Shown one piece after another: positions 1 to 12,442 of a DNA stretch of 64,000 bases. The translations under genes were made by a program, and so were the position numbers. Position 1 is the first letter of the stretch; the number at the start of each line of letters is the position of its first letter. Below the pieces are notes generated by a model. It had not been told where the DNA came from. It ran no database searches and saw only the letters and a program-made list of their open reading frames with translations. Source of the stretch: Cinclus cinclus (lineage: Eukaryota > Chordata > Aves > Passeriformes > Cinclidae); NCBI RefSeq assembly GCF_963662255.1, contig NC_085053.1, positions 4,259,718 to 4,323,717 of the forward strand, written 5' to 3'.

Positions 1-599
1 CTGCCTCGTATAGCACCCTTAGTGCTGACACTTGGAACTGTGACTTCATTCCTGTTGCTATTAAATATACTGTTCTTGGTCTAAAGAGAAATGAAGGCTT
101 TGATTTCCATGGCTGCCAGACTTCTGGCCCATCCAGTAACACAATTACAAAGCTTGCAGATGCAGTAAAACCATCATCCTTCTTTTCCAGCTGGCATAAG
201 CAAAACATTTAGAAGAGTTAATGTGTTTATTGAGCACTCAAGTTCCCCACAACATTATTTTGAGACCCACTAATGCAATGGTCAGGATTTAAATGCATGT
301 CCAGGACTTTCAAAGTTGGTTGGTTTAGGATACTGTTCTGTCAGGATTTGGCTTTGATTTGGTGTTGGGGTCCCACTTAAAAATGGTTTGGTGTGTTTAA
401 GGATGTTGTTATTGAAGACTAAGCAGAGAAACTAAAAATGTCAGAATTTAGGCTGACTCTTTTTTAGTTATCTATGTCAGATCAATCTTGAGAGTGGAGG
501 TGGTTTTCATTAGAATGGGGTAAAGAAGCTGCAATCTGCAGGAGATGTGATTTACTAGGTGGGTTTGTCTGGCATGGTTTGGTGGGGGGGGCAGGAGTG

Positions 600-1464
600 G
601 CTTCTATAAGAAGTTTCCCAAAGTTTCTCTCCTGTCCAACAAAGGCAGTGCCAGCCAGCTCTAAGATGGACCCACTGCTGGTCAAAGCTGAGCCCATCAT
701 CAATGCTGGTAGCACCTCTGGGATAATGTATTTAAGAAGAGGTACAAGAGAATTCCCTGCAGTCTGTGAGGCAGCTGTTCCCCTGCTGCCATGGAGGTCC
801 ACAGAGAGCAGAGATTCACCTGCAGCCCATGGAGAACTCCATGCTGGTGGATGCCCAAAAGAAGGATGTGACCCTGTGGGAAGGCCATGCTGGAGCAGGC
901 TCCCAGCAGGGCCATGTGGAGAGAGGTGGCCACACTCTAGAGCAGGTTTTCTGGCAGGACTTGTGACCGCACAGGGACTGACACTGGAGCAGTTAGTGAA
1001 GAACTGCAGCCTGTGGGAAGAACTCACATTGAAGCAGTTTGTGAACTGTCTCTAGTGGGAGAGACCCCATGCTGGAGCAGGGGAAGAGCTTGAGGAGTCT
1101 TCCCCTTGAGAAGGAATGGCAGAAACAATATGAGCTGACTGTGGCCCCAGGTCCTTGTCCCTCTCTTTTGCTGAGGGGGGAGCGATAGAAAAAATCAGGA
1201 GTAAAGCTGAGCCTGGGAAGAAGGAAGGAGTGGGGAGAAGGTGTTTTTAAGATTTTTTGTTTCTCATTATCCTACTCTGATGTGGTTAGTAATAAATCAG
1301 ATTTTCCCCAAGTTGAGCCTGTTTTGCCTGTGATGGTAGTTGGAGAGTGGTTTCTCCCTGTCCTCATCTCAACTCTAAACCTACTGTCTCCTATGTCCAG
1401 CTGAGGGAGGGGAGTGACAGACTGACTTTGGGCACCTGGCTTCCAGCCAGATCACCCCACCATA
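600..1464 (+). mobile_element. Avian ERV-type LTR (solo, degraded)
   Basis: I recognise this sequence as a common avian LTR-type repeat. It has a TATA-like box (TATTTAAG, 729-736). A G-rich block repeats the phrase ATGCTGGAGCAG-like several times (about 840-1080). An AATAAA signal at 1291-1296 precedes the typical U5-like tail, which ends near the CCACCATA at about 1457-1464. Order and orientation (TATA, then poly(A) signal, then end) fit a + strand LTR. The left boundary is uncertain and I could not identify a target-site duplication. Open frames through it on both strands are by-products of the repeat. The family assignment is from memory and not from a search. Confidence 0.6.
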
Positions 1465-2329
1465 CTGGGGTTGCCCAAACAGACAGCTTGGCCTCCCCAG
1501 ATTGTTGACAGCCAACCCTGTAAAATGAACAGTAGCAGAGTATGTATCAGTTATCAGTTTTAAATAAATTGATTTCATGAGCTTCTGCCAAAGTGTTCCT
1601 CTTTTGCTGACCCAGCCAGCCTGGCTCAGATGGCTTCCTTCATCATTCCTGACATCACCTGTGATTAACCCATCTTCCTGTATTGATTGCCACCATCTCT
1701 GGTTGTGATGCGTGTATTGTTCTTCCACCTTTGCCTTGAGGGGATGGTGTCATGTGGGGGGTTTAGGAAGGCTTTTTTTTCCCCAGCCTGTCCTGCTAGT
1801 AGTGGCCAGTATGTATTCCCACCAGTTACACAGCTGCATGACCTCTGTCCCCAGAGGTTAGCTTGGGTCATTCAGGAATTTCTGCTTGAATGAGAGCCTG
1901 GTATGAAATTCCCCAAGGGCTGGTTGAGCTGATGAAACACTTGGAAGCTACCAGACACTCTTGTACATCTATGAACTCAGACCACCAGGTAAGTGTCCAG
2001 ATCCCATGGGCTTAGGTGGGTGTGTAGGTGTGAACCGTGGTATGGGATGGTCATAACGTGTCCTGCAGAACCCCTGACTTGGGATGATGTTGGACCCAGT
2101 GTGTGCAACCTCACATGGCTGGCTGTCACAATTTAGGGCTGGTTTTCAGCATGCTTGATTGAGTGGTTTGTGACTCAAGTTTTTTTGGGAGAGGAATGCA
2201 TCTGGAATGGATTTCCCATCAGCAAATAAGTAAATACTGCAGTTCCAACAGGAGTTCTTACGGAGAGAATTAAACCTCAGTGGTCTTCATCCCTGCCTTT
2301 TTTGTTCAACACCTCATTGGGAACATCTG

Positions 2330-2415
2330 GATTAACCTTGGGCAAATCCACCAAGTGTGTTGCCTCGGTTTCCTCGTGTGAAGGATAACCCTTCACTACT
2401 TCACCGGGGCATTTA
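2330..2415 (+). repeat. MIR-like ancient SINE relic
   Basis: The run ACCTTGGGCAAATCC, then TGCCTCGGTTTCCTC, then GGATAACCC and a CACTACTTCACCGGGGC-like segment follows the order of the central core of MIR-type (CORE) SINEs, with many substitutions. Such relics are old and rare in birds. It lies inside the presumed COP1 intron. Boundaries are approximate, and chance similarity cannot be excluded without an alignment. Confidence 0.45.
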
Positions 2416-2459
2416 TTACGCTTAATTAATGTTGTAATCTATCTTTGGTTCCACTGATA

Positions 2460-2640
2460 AAAAATGTGGTGCAAATGCAAAGTTTTTTTTACTGATTGGA
2501 TTAATTAAATGGGCACAAATAAATGATTTATTTGCATTAGAGAAGTAAGACTTAATAATTTAAAATATTAACATCAAGGTAGTTGGATCAATTTGAAGCC
2601 TGTTATCATCCAACTCTTTAGAGACTGAATCAAATGGCAC
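2460..2640. promoter_or_regulatory. AT-rich block with octamer-like sites (candidate element)
   Basis: Within the COP1 intron this block has an exact octamer-type ATTTGCAT (in the run beginning about 2525), a near match (GTGCAAATGCAAA) about 50 bases before it, and TTAATTAA-like homeodomain motifs. It sits just after the SINE relic. Motif density in AT-rich DNA is weak evidence; conservation in other birds would be needed to call it functional. Confidence 0.2.
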
Positions 2641-3857
2641 TGGGAAAGGAAGGAAAGCAGGAGCTGGACCAGCTAATGACTTACTTTGTGGTGTTTCTGT
2701 GTGGGAACAAATTTAATAAGAGGATCTGTAGTCTGATGTCTGGCCCAGGCAAGCTGCTGGCAGCATCAACCATGTGCTGAGCTTTATAGAGCACAGGACA
2801 TATAGCAGTGATCCCTCTTGTCCCAACGGGATTTGTCAGCCTTCAGAGGACCTTGCTCCAGCTCAGAGTGGCAGCTGATGTGCAGTATTAGCTCTTGTCT
2901 ATCAGGAAACAGCACGAAAGCAAGGATATCTGGGGCATGTGTGAGTCTGTGAGCTGCTGACGTGGATCACCTTCTCTAGTTGGATGCTCCTGGCCCAGTG
3001 GCAGTTTGTTCCCATGAAATAACATGAGGTTGCAGTCCCTAACCATAAGGCTTCTGTCTGCTTATATGCTTTTGTCCTCTGGGGTTTATCTAGGCAGATG
3101 TTTCTCAGATGTGGGAATGAGCTGTAGCTGATGGCCCAGGCAGGCCCCAGGGGAACAGATGTATCATCCTAGTGCAATAATGAGTTGAGGAACCAAGGGA
3201 AGGCTGCCTCTAGAAGCAGATACAGTTGGTTGATTGGATACTGGGACCAGAAAGCAAGGTTTACCATCATCTCTTCCCTTTCTGGCCCCAAGGAAAATGT
3301 GCACATTGCTGTTGGTGCTAGTATGTTGGAGGAAGGGGAAAGGAAAAGAAGGAAGGCGAAGGAAGGGAAACTGCTGTAAGCATGATTTTCAAGGGTGAAT
3401 TTGCTTGAGGAAGAAGGGGAGATGGAGAGATGTACCTAGTACTGTGGAAGAAGCAGTTGAAACCAAGACCAGAGTGCTGAAAGTAAGGTTTTGATGAGAA
3501 ATGCTATGCCAGGGACAATGATCTCAAAAATACAAAAGCCCTGAAGAGTATGGGACAGATGGTCTTGGAAAGTTCTGCCCAAGTAAGGGAATTGCTGATA
3601 CAAGTGTGAAGATTATTTGAAAGAGGGAGCTGAGAAGTGTTGGGTACAGCTGAGCTGGAAGGGAAATCACTGACTTGGAAAAAGAAGGAAGAAGAGTAGA
3701 AAAGATAAGAGGGATGGGAAAAGCACATCCTGAGTTTGAAAGAGGCATGACAGAACCATTTGAACATGAAGCAGGGCTTTAGCAGATTGAAGTTTGCCTT
3801 TCACAGTAAGGGCAAGGGGAGTGTGCTGTAAATTAAAGAGAACCAAGGAGCTGGGAT

Positions 3858-3938
3858 AGAATCATAGAATATCACAAGTTGGAAGGGACACAGAAGAATC
3901 ATGAAGTACAACTCCTGGCCCTGCACAGAATACCCCAA
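3858..3938 (-). mobile_element. CR1 LINE 3' end, left part of split copy
   Basis: The sequence starts with the CR1 3'-terminal motif in reverse orientation (GAATCATAGAAT) followed by the TTGGAAGGGAC block typical of bird CR1. It reads CTCCTGGCCCTGCACAGAATACCCCAA and then breaks off at 3938. The CR1 sequence resumes at 4694, so the copy was split by the insertion at 3939-4693. The element is minus strand, so its 3' end is at the lower coordinate. Confidence 0.85.
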
Positions 3939-4693
3939 TATCAGGTTGGTGTTTCCCCTTTAAAGAGCTGAGCAGCTAATAGTTGCTATGAAGTTGTTGA
4001 TTGCAAAGGCATATCAGTCTCGAAAGGCAAAGAGTCACAAATGTTAAAATCCACTCTAAAGTTTTTGGTGTAGAGTCCCAAATAGAAGTCAAGTCCCAGT
4101 CAGAGGTAGAAGCTGCTCCCATCGAGGTCCCAGCAGGGCTAATGTTGCTGTGGCATCTCCTCTCTTCTTCAGGCAATAATGATAGGGGAGAGGAGAGGGC
4201 CAAAGGCAGATCTTTCCCCAATGCATAGATTCTTATATACAAACTTCCCAACAAACTAAAGACACAAACTTGAACCGTTTCTTCTTAACGTATTAGAATT
4301 CTAGTTTCCTAGCATTCCAGGTTACATATAAACTACACATATGGTCTATCTTGTTCTATCTAAAAAATACAAGCAATATTCTTACTATGGTTTTATTATG
4401 TCTAAAACTATGTTCCTGGAGCCTCTACAGAAACACTAGCGTCTAGGACTATGTTTTTCAACCTTCACTAGAACTTGCGCTTCTGCACTGGTATCTGAGA
4501 CCTTCATTCTCTAAAGCACTTAAAACTTACCCTTACTTACTTGCTTACTTACTCTAAAGCTTAAGCTTATACCTCTACTTCATGTGTGAGTGGCTCAATA
4601 TACTTCAATTCATCTAAAGGTTTTAATTCAATCCCTGCACTCTGATTTCTCTCTGAAGAATTGAGAGATACTCTTGACTTACAGACTCCCAAG
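3939..4693 (-). mobile_element. LTR-like insertion inside a CR1 copy
   Basis: About 755 bases interrupt a CR1 copy and are flanked by the 7-base direct repeat ACCCCAA (3932-3938 and 4694-4700), a probable target-site duplication. Read on the minus strand it has a TATA box (TATATAAG, + coordinates 4232-4239) about 290 bases before its 3' end, as in a solo LTR with U3 followed by R-U5. The ends are not the usual TG...CA, so the exact termini or the class remain open. A short TTAC-type tandem stretch lies at about 4530-4556. There is no coding capacity. It could instead be another class of transposable element. Confidence 0.5.
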
Positions 4694-4850
4694 ACCCCAA
4701 CAATCCCACCACATGCCTCAGAGTGTTGTCCAAACACATACTGAGCTCTGTTAGGCTTGGTGCTGTGACCACTTACTTGGAGAGCCTGTTCCAGTGCCCA
4801 GCCATCTTCTGGAGGGAGAACCTTTCTCCCGTAAGTTTCCCTTCATCCAT
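4694..4850 (-). mobile_element. CR1 LINE, right part of split copy
   Basis: This continues the CR1 copy broken at 3938: ACCCCAACAATCCCACC, then GTTGTCCAAACAC, then TTAGGCTTGGTGCTGTGACC and CTGTTCCAGTGCCC, all in the order found in bird CR1 near the 3' end of the element, minus strand. Similarity fades after about 4850, so the copy is 5'-truncated, as most CR1 copies are. Confidence 0.8.
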
Positions 4851-7800
4851 TCTTTCCTAGTGCAGCAGCTGGGAGCTGTGGTCCTTGCTGTGCTTTGGTA
4901 CTGGGCTTTGTAGCTCTGGTGTTTATAGGGTGGACTGTTTGTCTTATCTAATTCAAGGTAGCTTGAACAGAAAAGGCTTTTCACATTCTCTTGATTTGTG
5001 TTTACAGCTCTGATCCGTGATGGTTTGCCACTGGTCTGCGCAAAACCAAAATCTGAAAGTACCAGATTTAGATGAAATTGCTGAATACTCTCATTCAGAT
5101 CAGTGGCTGTTTCTCCAGATTGTATCTTTTGTTTCAGATGTGAGTTTGGAAGGGAGACATAATGCAATAGCAATATTAGTGATAACACCCTGGGGCTTGG
5201 TTTTGCCCCACACTGCAGTGATGGGTAGAGCAGCCTTACCTTGGCTAGGGAGAGATTAAATGTATCACCTCCAGCATGATGTAATGACTGACTGCAACAA
5301 ACAATAGAAGGGGAAAGAGGAGGAAAGGTATTGGCAGTAAGAATGCAGGTCTTAAACGGTGCAGTTTTCAAATAATGTGCAGCATTGTGTTGCTAAATGA
5401 ATATTTGGGAGTTTTAAGTCTTAAAAGAATTGATGCTAAAAGCAGTCTTCACTGAACTAATGCCTTGCCATTTCCTGTGGTTTTGCAATATTGATATTAA
5501 TGTGTTGCATGTTTATGTATATGTTTTTGAATGCTTATTGTAAGCTGTATTTATATACTGCTGCCACTTCCTTCAAGGTCCTGAGTATATTGTTCATGGG
5601 AGCATCTGAAATCCCAGGATTTATGACTATAGGAACAAGTAATTTTAGAGACCCTGTCCCAGATAAATGGGCAGTGGAACTCAATATTCCCACACAGAGA
5701 GGAGGGGAAGACTTGTGCTTTGGGGGTGCAGGGTTAACACCAGAATAATTTGGTTTTAATGTATGTCTCCCTGCCTTGCCTGATGGGGGAGTGTGCAGCA
5801 GCTGTTAGAGCTGTGTATCTTGCTTTCCAGTAGATGCAGAATAATAAGTGTCTAATGAGATTTTTCTCATCTTGGATTCTAAATAAATTAGATGCTCATC
5901 AATACCAGTTTTATTCTGGAATGACTAAATTGCAGAGGCAGTTGCCAATATACCAGCAGTACCTGGGGTGAGCTTTGCTGGCTGGCTCTCCTGCCTTTGC
6001 AGAGCTTTCTTTGCCTTCTCCCCATCAGTCTCATTGGCCTCCGTTTCCATCTTGAATTCAGAAGATGGCACCAAAACAAGGAAATTGATGGCTGTGTGCA
6101 GCACTGGATATGTGTGTACATCTATTTTCTTTTAGCCCTGTCTTCAGTTGCCTTTTTGATATTGGTTTGTTTTTTGTTTTGTTTTGGGTTTGTTGTTTTT
6201 TTTTTTTTTTTGGGTGGGTGGGATTTTTTTTGAGAGCTACATGCAGAAATTGAAAGGGCATATTAAGGAAAAGGGGTTTCTCACTTGGCTGGAGATAGCT
6301 TACTGCTTACTTGAGTGTCATTGGAGCAAGCCTTGGACTGCTCTCCTCAGGGCATCCATGAGCTGTGAATACAAACCTGGATATGTATGATAACAAATAA
6401 GCTTCTAGTTATACAGCATCTTCTTGTGTGGGGTTCGAGGTGAATAGAAGGAGAAAAATGCATTGTAAGATCCAAAAATGAGAAGGCTATTTCAGGGAGT
6501 AGGAAAAAGGGCTGTAGTCATGTGTATTGAGTTGCAGCTAGAAATACCAAATGTGGAAGTGTCAGACAATTTGATAAAGGCATCCCAGGTACAGAGGTTA
6601 AAGTCTGGAATTTTTAAAAAACAAGGGGAGGGAGTTGAGGGCATGCTGAATTTCTACCTGGGCACATTTCCTAGTGAGATACACTTCATCTTGTGTGGAA
6701 GCTGCAAACTGCATGATGTAGGATGATGAAAACACTATTTTGTTTCAGAACTTTTTTCTAAAATGCTTTACAGTGTGTCCATGAATTCTGACATAAGAAG
6801 AAACTGTGTATATTTATGTATGATTGCAGACAAGTCTTTCAAGCGAAAGTGAGTCAAAGGAGTGCCATAATCTTTAAATCTGAGGCTTAACATTTTAGGA
6901 AATAGCCTTGTTATGCTGGGTCAGTATAATTGTGTAGCATTTGTGAACTTGAAAACTCCAAAAGATTGTGTATTTGCAGCTGGCTCTAGAAAGAAGCACA
7001 GACAAGACCTTTTTCAGATGTATTGACTTCTTGTTTTTTTTCTGGGGCCCAGATAAGCCTAAAGAGGTTTTATCTCTGTCTGTACAAAGGTACAAAATTA
7101 GATAAAAATACAGTTGCTAAGGATTTAAAGGCACAGTTTAGGCATGCATGTTCTGTTCCAGGTTTTATACCTGAAGAGTTGGATGTTGCTGCTCCTGAAA
7201 TACTTTGGTACAACATCTTCTGTATATTAGACCTTGTTCTGTAAAGAAGCACTTGGTGTAAAGTAATTAATTTCTGCTTGAGCCTGATGTTCACAGTATA
7301 GATAATAAATACTCCTTTAAATTTGTTCCAAAGGGATTAATGTTAGGTAAGCGTGATGGCATAGAAAGTGAATTCTGGTTTACAGGGAGTTAGAGGGTTG
7401 TGCACCACTTCAGCCAACCCACTGTGCACCGTTCATTGATAACTGTTGTATCACAAGAATAGAAAAAAGCCCCAAAATTTGGCATGCAGCACATTGTCCT
7501 GCTGGGAAGGGATCTAATCTAGCAGTTCAGCTTTTCAAAACCTCTTGATTTTTGTACACTGGAGGTTCATTGTGTTTTCTGGGTTAGAATTTGTAATTTT
7601 CTTTCAAAAACAAAAAGCTGATGTGTCATAAAACAAGAAAATAACCAGGGCTTAGGAGAATTAGAGTGAAAAGCCATTAGAATCTGCTGATTACAAGATG
7701 AAGAGCAGTCAAGCAGTGGTGGTCTGTTGGGGAACCACTCTGTACATTTAGATGTGTAGAAAGACTTTGTGTGTGACGTTGATGGGAGAAGTTTTGGTGA

Positions 7801-9263
7801 AATATGTTTTGCAGATAGTCTGCAGCTCAGTCCTAAAAGCCAGCACCGGAATAATTGCCACCTTTAGTAAGGAAGGAGTAAATTTACTTAAATAATGGAC
7901 TTTCTGTACAAACAGCACTAGATTTAGTTCAATGATATACTTTTATTCTACCTGCAAATAACAGAAGACAATGGCTGCTTGAGTGCAAGCTTTCTCATTC
8001 AGGTGATTTTCCCACTGTATCAACAGCTTTGCTTAATTAGGCTCCAGCTCCTTGGAATAAGTGTTGAAAAAACAGCCATTTGTTAACCAAAACATCTGCT
8101 GGGGAGGGAAGGTGAGAAGTTGTTAATTTAAAATAAGATTTTTAAGAATCCTAGCTGTGAATCCATAGAACAAACCTGACTGAAAAACCAGGAAACTCAT
8201 GCTTACCTGAGTGATGGCTGTGCTAGAAGTTTGAGCTGAATCTCCTTTATTTGTGCAGAAAAGAGTGGGATAACAAAGAAGAGCAAACATTATGGCCTGT
8301 AATTATGTGTAATATGGTGAAGGACCCAAAAATTATTTCTAGCCCTTTGTGTGAAAATGTGTACGTATAATTTGGAAACGCATCCATCCTAAGGAACATC
8401 CAGCTTTTCCTCAGTGTGGGCTTTTGATTTCCACTTCAAAGATTGATACGTGTGGGATAGCAAGAGAGCAATGATCTCAGAAAGGATTGTATTCAGTGGA
8501 AAAAAGATTGTTAGTGATTTGTGCTCATCTTACCCTTTTTGAACCCTTTTGGGACAGGTTTGATGTCAGCAGAGGAAGACTAATATACTCAGTTGTGATT
8601 TTGTACAGGCCCACTGGTGAGAGGGATGTGTAGCTCCTGCAGCTGCAGCAAGGCATCTTTATTGATGAGGAGGGATAGCCAGAGAGGAGCCCTGCAGGTA
8701 CTGGAAGGATGGAGGATGTGTTCAGAGCTCTTCCTCACTCCCTGGAGTTTAATCCACTTGAGTACCAGTGGGTGTTCCTTCTAGGATGTGTGCATGGCTT
8801 TAACAGTTGTCCACACTGATTTAGATATCCTCTCCTCCCAGCAATGTTTCCTTACACAAAGATGTGAAGGAGTGGAAGAGCTCCAACCTCAGCTGTCATT
8901 GACTCCCTGTTGCACAGGAGCAGCTCTGACAACTTTTCAGTTGTTCAGCTGAGTTTTTTCAAACCTCGCAAAACATCCAGAGCGTTTCTGATTGTGTTAC
9001 TGTTGACTACTCTTGCATGAAAAGCAGCAGTCAGACAGACTTTAATTGTCCTCTGTTCCTTTCCTATACAAATTGCTTCCCCAGGGCCATCCAAAATAGG
9101 GCTCATCTTGGAGGGAAGAAAATCAGTGTGCTTCAAAACCCAACCGTCACCAGGTGAATTATTGCTTTGAATGATGAATGTAGCAGGTATCTCATATACT
9201 CAGGAAGGTCCTAAACTTGATTTTGGGTTTTTTTGCCATCAACAATGTGCTGCAAAAAAAACC

Positions 9264-9285
9264 TTTTTTTTTTTTTTTTTTTTTT
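9264..9285. repeat. T homopolymer (22)
   Basis: An uninterrupted run of 22 T, immediately preceded by an A-run (9254-9261). It may be a length-variable microsatellite or an A-tail of a minus-strand retrocopy, but I see no recognisable retrocopy next to it. Confidence 0.8.
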
Positions 9286-12104
9286 GTGCGATCAGTGAAA
9301 GGCCCTTCAAATCCCATGGGTGAATGCTCTAAAGTTACTGTGGGTCTGCCAGTCATACTCAGACTGGAGAAACAGGTATGTGTCAGATTCAGGACAGAGG
9401 TGCTTCTGTCAGGTCTGTCTTTGCACTCAAGATCAATTTACAGCTTCATTTTACGTAATGGTTGCCTCCTTAACCTTGTGAATGGTTACCTCTCTGTGTC
9501 ATAACAGAGATTTATGGTGGAGTCTAGTCCTTCCCATGTCAAGGAACTGCCCTTCAGATTTCCCATAATACCATCTCTGCAGTCAAAAAAAAAAAAAGGC
9601 AGGGCAGATGCAGAAAGTTTTTCATAGGTTTTAGCACAGAACTTCAGCCTTGGAACATGTTTAAGCATGTTAGAATTGGACCTTATATTCATTTTAGCAT
9701 GAGTCCTGACATGCACCTACGTTTGCCAGTTAGATTTTTTAATTCATGTGTAACACTAAAAGACAAGAAGATGCATAGTTTTGACATCCCCAGAGCTTTT
9801 TTCTACTGCCTTAAGCGGACCAAGATTCTAAAGGCTGAGATTAGCAGCCACACAGAACAAATGCTGCTGTTTCCAGGCAGTAAACCCTAGTCTCTGTCTT
9901 TGTTATTTTGGTTCATTTTCCTTCTTCAGTCTTGTTTTAGCAAAGACATCTTGTTCCTTCTGCTTCTCCTGTTAAGAGAGGCTACAGGTACAAAACCACT
10001 CGTGGAAGGTTCACATGTAGAAGAGTCGTTTTAATAACTGCTTTCCTCAGAGCAGGATTACTCAGTTGGGCTGGATCTTCAGCATTCCCACTGCCTCTGT
10101 TTTGGGAGTTGCTGGCTCCTGCAGGCAGCAGAAATGCATGATGAGTAAGGCCAGTTTTTAAACCTTCTTGCCATGCACAGAAACACAGTTGGTTATGGTA
10201 AAGTAGCACATGCAGCCACAGTGAATGTGAGACCCTGTTTTTCATGCCTCAGTGATACAGATAGTCATAGTAGAGTGTTTAGGGAAATAGGTGTTCTGCC
10301 ATTTCAGTGGTGATGGTGGTTTTCCTTTGAGGTCCTGGTGACTCCATTCATACATATCCTGGCAAAAAGATTGATTTAATGTGCACACAGCTGTCGCAAG
10401 TTATGAACCTACAAATCTAAACAACTTCCTAACTTCTTTAGGTGTTTAACACATTGTTTTACAGGCTACACAAAAGGAGGTGAATTGTTTCTTTGGAGGA
10501 TTAAAAACAAGTTACTTAGCTGTGTTCCTAAGGAAGCAGTGCTAGAGTGCCTTAACAAACAAGTGTGTTCAGTGGCAGATTTGGTGCTAGTTTTGCTGCT
10601 GTCTGCACCTGTTTGCATCTCATGGTTGTGGATGAAAGCAGCAGAGCAGTGATTAGCTCAGACCCTGCTGAAAAAAAAAAAACAACACCCAGGGGCTTCT
10701 GAAGAACAAGGGAGTGAGAGTAAATTATCCTCTGCCATTTTTATTTTATTTAGCAGGTAAAACTGTTCATTGAAACAAAGTTCATTTACAGTGGCACCCC
10801 AGCAGACTGCAGCAGCAGGATGAATTACCAGTCACTCACAGTGCAAATGAGAATCATTCAAACCCTCCATCAACTGTACTCAGTAGTTCAGGTCTCCTGC
10901 ACTGCACAGTAGATCACTGCTGGTCCCTCTCCCTTGCTTCCAGAATCCTATTGGGCATCCCAGTCTCTCTTCCCATACCCAGATAATATTTATATCTGCT
11001 TTCCCCCACCGGTGGGTTTTGATTGTAATGCTGTTAACCAGAAGCTGAGCAGATAACAGGATTAGATTCTTAGCCACCAAATTAAAAGAAATTGCAGTAT
11101 ATTCTTTCAGGAGCTTAGATTTGGGAGATCATTAGTGAGATAATATCAGGAGTTTTAACTAATCCTCTAATGATTGTACCAGGGTGAACAAATCTATCTG
11201 TGTCAGTTAGCCCAGTGGCCCACCACAAGACTACTCTTACCAGATAAATGGATTTTCACACTGAAGGGGATTTTTCTCTCTTTGCCCCAAATCCAGAGGC
11301 TGTGCAAAGTTCTGAACTTCGTGGTATGGCAGCACACAGCCAGCTTGGGGCTGTGTTGAGCTGCCTTCCCACTCCCTTTGGAACACGGTGTGTTCTAGTC
11401 ACTGAGTTTATTAAAAATGCATATGTTAAGTGATGGGATAATTACAGGAAGTTTGGGGATGGATAGCAGCAGCCAGAGAAATTTAAAAACGTGTCTCAGA
11501 AAATATATCAGCTATCTTGAGAGAAAACAGTTCACTGTGGGCGGTTCAGCAGCGTCCACTACGTCTGTTGGCATGAGGATGGCTGCAGGACACCTGTCTG
11601 GGAGTAGTGCTTCTCTCTCAGCATCTCTGGGGCTCTTGCCAGCACCCTAGTGCTTATGTGCTTTAGGCTTGTGGATTTCCCTGTAGATTTTGGATAGGAT
11701 TTTGGCTGGGGAGGGTGCATCTGTGCTTGCTGATCACATAAGCAATGCGGTCTGGAGAGATGCTCTTTCTCCTCCAGCTTTTGCCTGGGGGTTGCCTGAC
11801 AGATGCAGCAGACCATTAATTCACAGTCAACCAGGGTATCTCCAAATGCAACTCCACCAATTGGCAGGAGGTAAAGGGATGCTGCCTCTGTAAGCAGGGC
11901 TGGAGCCCTCTCTGTTTATCTTCCCTTTCAAACTGGGTGCATCTGCTATTGCTCTCTAATCTCTTCTCTTTGTTTTACCCGTCTGAAGCCTCTTGGCCTT
12001 GGAGCTAGAGGGGTTTTGTAAGGGTGATTAGTTGGTTTAGTTAGGGTGCTGGAGATCTTTGTCCATATGCTGCCAAAAGATGAAATAGCTATTATTTGTG
12101 TTAG

Positions 12105-12195
12105 TTCACTTCACAGGGAGGCTGTGAGAATGAATTCATGTTTGTAAATTGCTTTGGAGATTTAGAGCTCTGTACAAGCACTAAGGATTATTGCT
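12105..12195 (+). repeat. Ancient SINE/LINE tail relic
   Basis: The order CACAGGGAGGCTGTGAGAATGAATTCATG, TTTGTAAATTGCTTTGGAGAT, CTGTACAAGCACTAAGGATTATT resembles the 3' half of old amniote SINEs (MIR-like and related families), in which a GTAAAGTGCTTTGAGAT-like core is followed by a TATTATT tail. It sits about 200 bases before the penultimate COP1 exon. Assignment to a specific family needs a repeat-library alignment. Confidence 0.45.
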
Positions 12196-12397
12196 TTCTA
12201 ATTCTTCAAGGTAGTATAACTTATAAAGACTTCTAGCCTTGAAAGCATCTCAGATATAGGAGGAGTTAAATCCCTTTAAAATTAGATATATTTCTAATGT
12301 TTAAGATAAAAATAACTTCTCTGCTGCTTCATCCAAAAAAAAAAAATGAGGGGAAAAAAGCAATGGCAGGTTCTAATAGTGTCTCTTTTTTTTCCAG

Positions 12398-12442
12398 GAG
12401 TCCAATGTGCTTATTGCTGCTAACAGTCAGGGTACAATTAAG
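12398..12442 (+). CDS. COP1: COP1 penultimate coding exon (45 nt, C-terminal WD40)
   Basis: The 45-base exon encodes ESNVLIAANSQGTIK in phase 0. This matches, from memory, the C-terminal end of vertebrate COP1 (RFWD2), and the A-N-S-Q-G-T-I-K stretch is shared even with plant COP1. It is preceded by a branchpoint-like TTCTAAT (12371-12377), a long pyrimidine tract and AG at 12396-12397. It is followed by a consensus donor GTAAGT at 12443. COP1 is an E3 ubiquitin ligase (RING finger, coiled coil, WD40 propeller) that works with DET1-DDB1-CUL4 and targets transcription factors such as JUN and ETS-family proteins. This exon forms part of the last propeller blade. Upstream exons are outside the window. 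Confidence 0.92.

Larger units (their letters stand above)
1..12397 (+). other. COP1: COP1 intron, 5' part outside the window
   Basis: This stretch precedes the penultimate COP1 exon. I looked through it for the preceding COP1 coding exon (the part of the WD40 domain just before the exon at 12398) and did not find it, so I read the whole stretch as one long intron. It holds the repeat copies listed separately (LTR about 600-1464, MIR-like relic about 2330, split CR1 3858-4850, T-runs near 6200 and 9264, second SINE-like relic about 12105). The rest is AT-rich unique sequence with no exon I can support. Open frames here have no recognisable protein or convincing paired splice sites. That it is intronic is inferred from gene order on the + strand. 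Confidence 0.7.

Noticed and set aside
482..1055. Frames of 181 and 158 codons near the window start
   Set aside because: They are antiparallel readings of one LTR-type repeat.
1921..2005. Possible exon ending at the consensus donor CAG|GTAAGT (1998)
   Set aside because: The upstream sequence does not encode COP1 and I found no matching acceptor or protein; a single donor motif is expected by chance.
6425..6445. GGTTCGAGG resembling a tRNA B box
   Set aside because: No A box at the right distance and no cloverleaf can be drawn.
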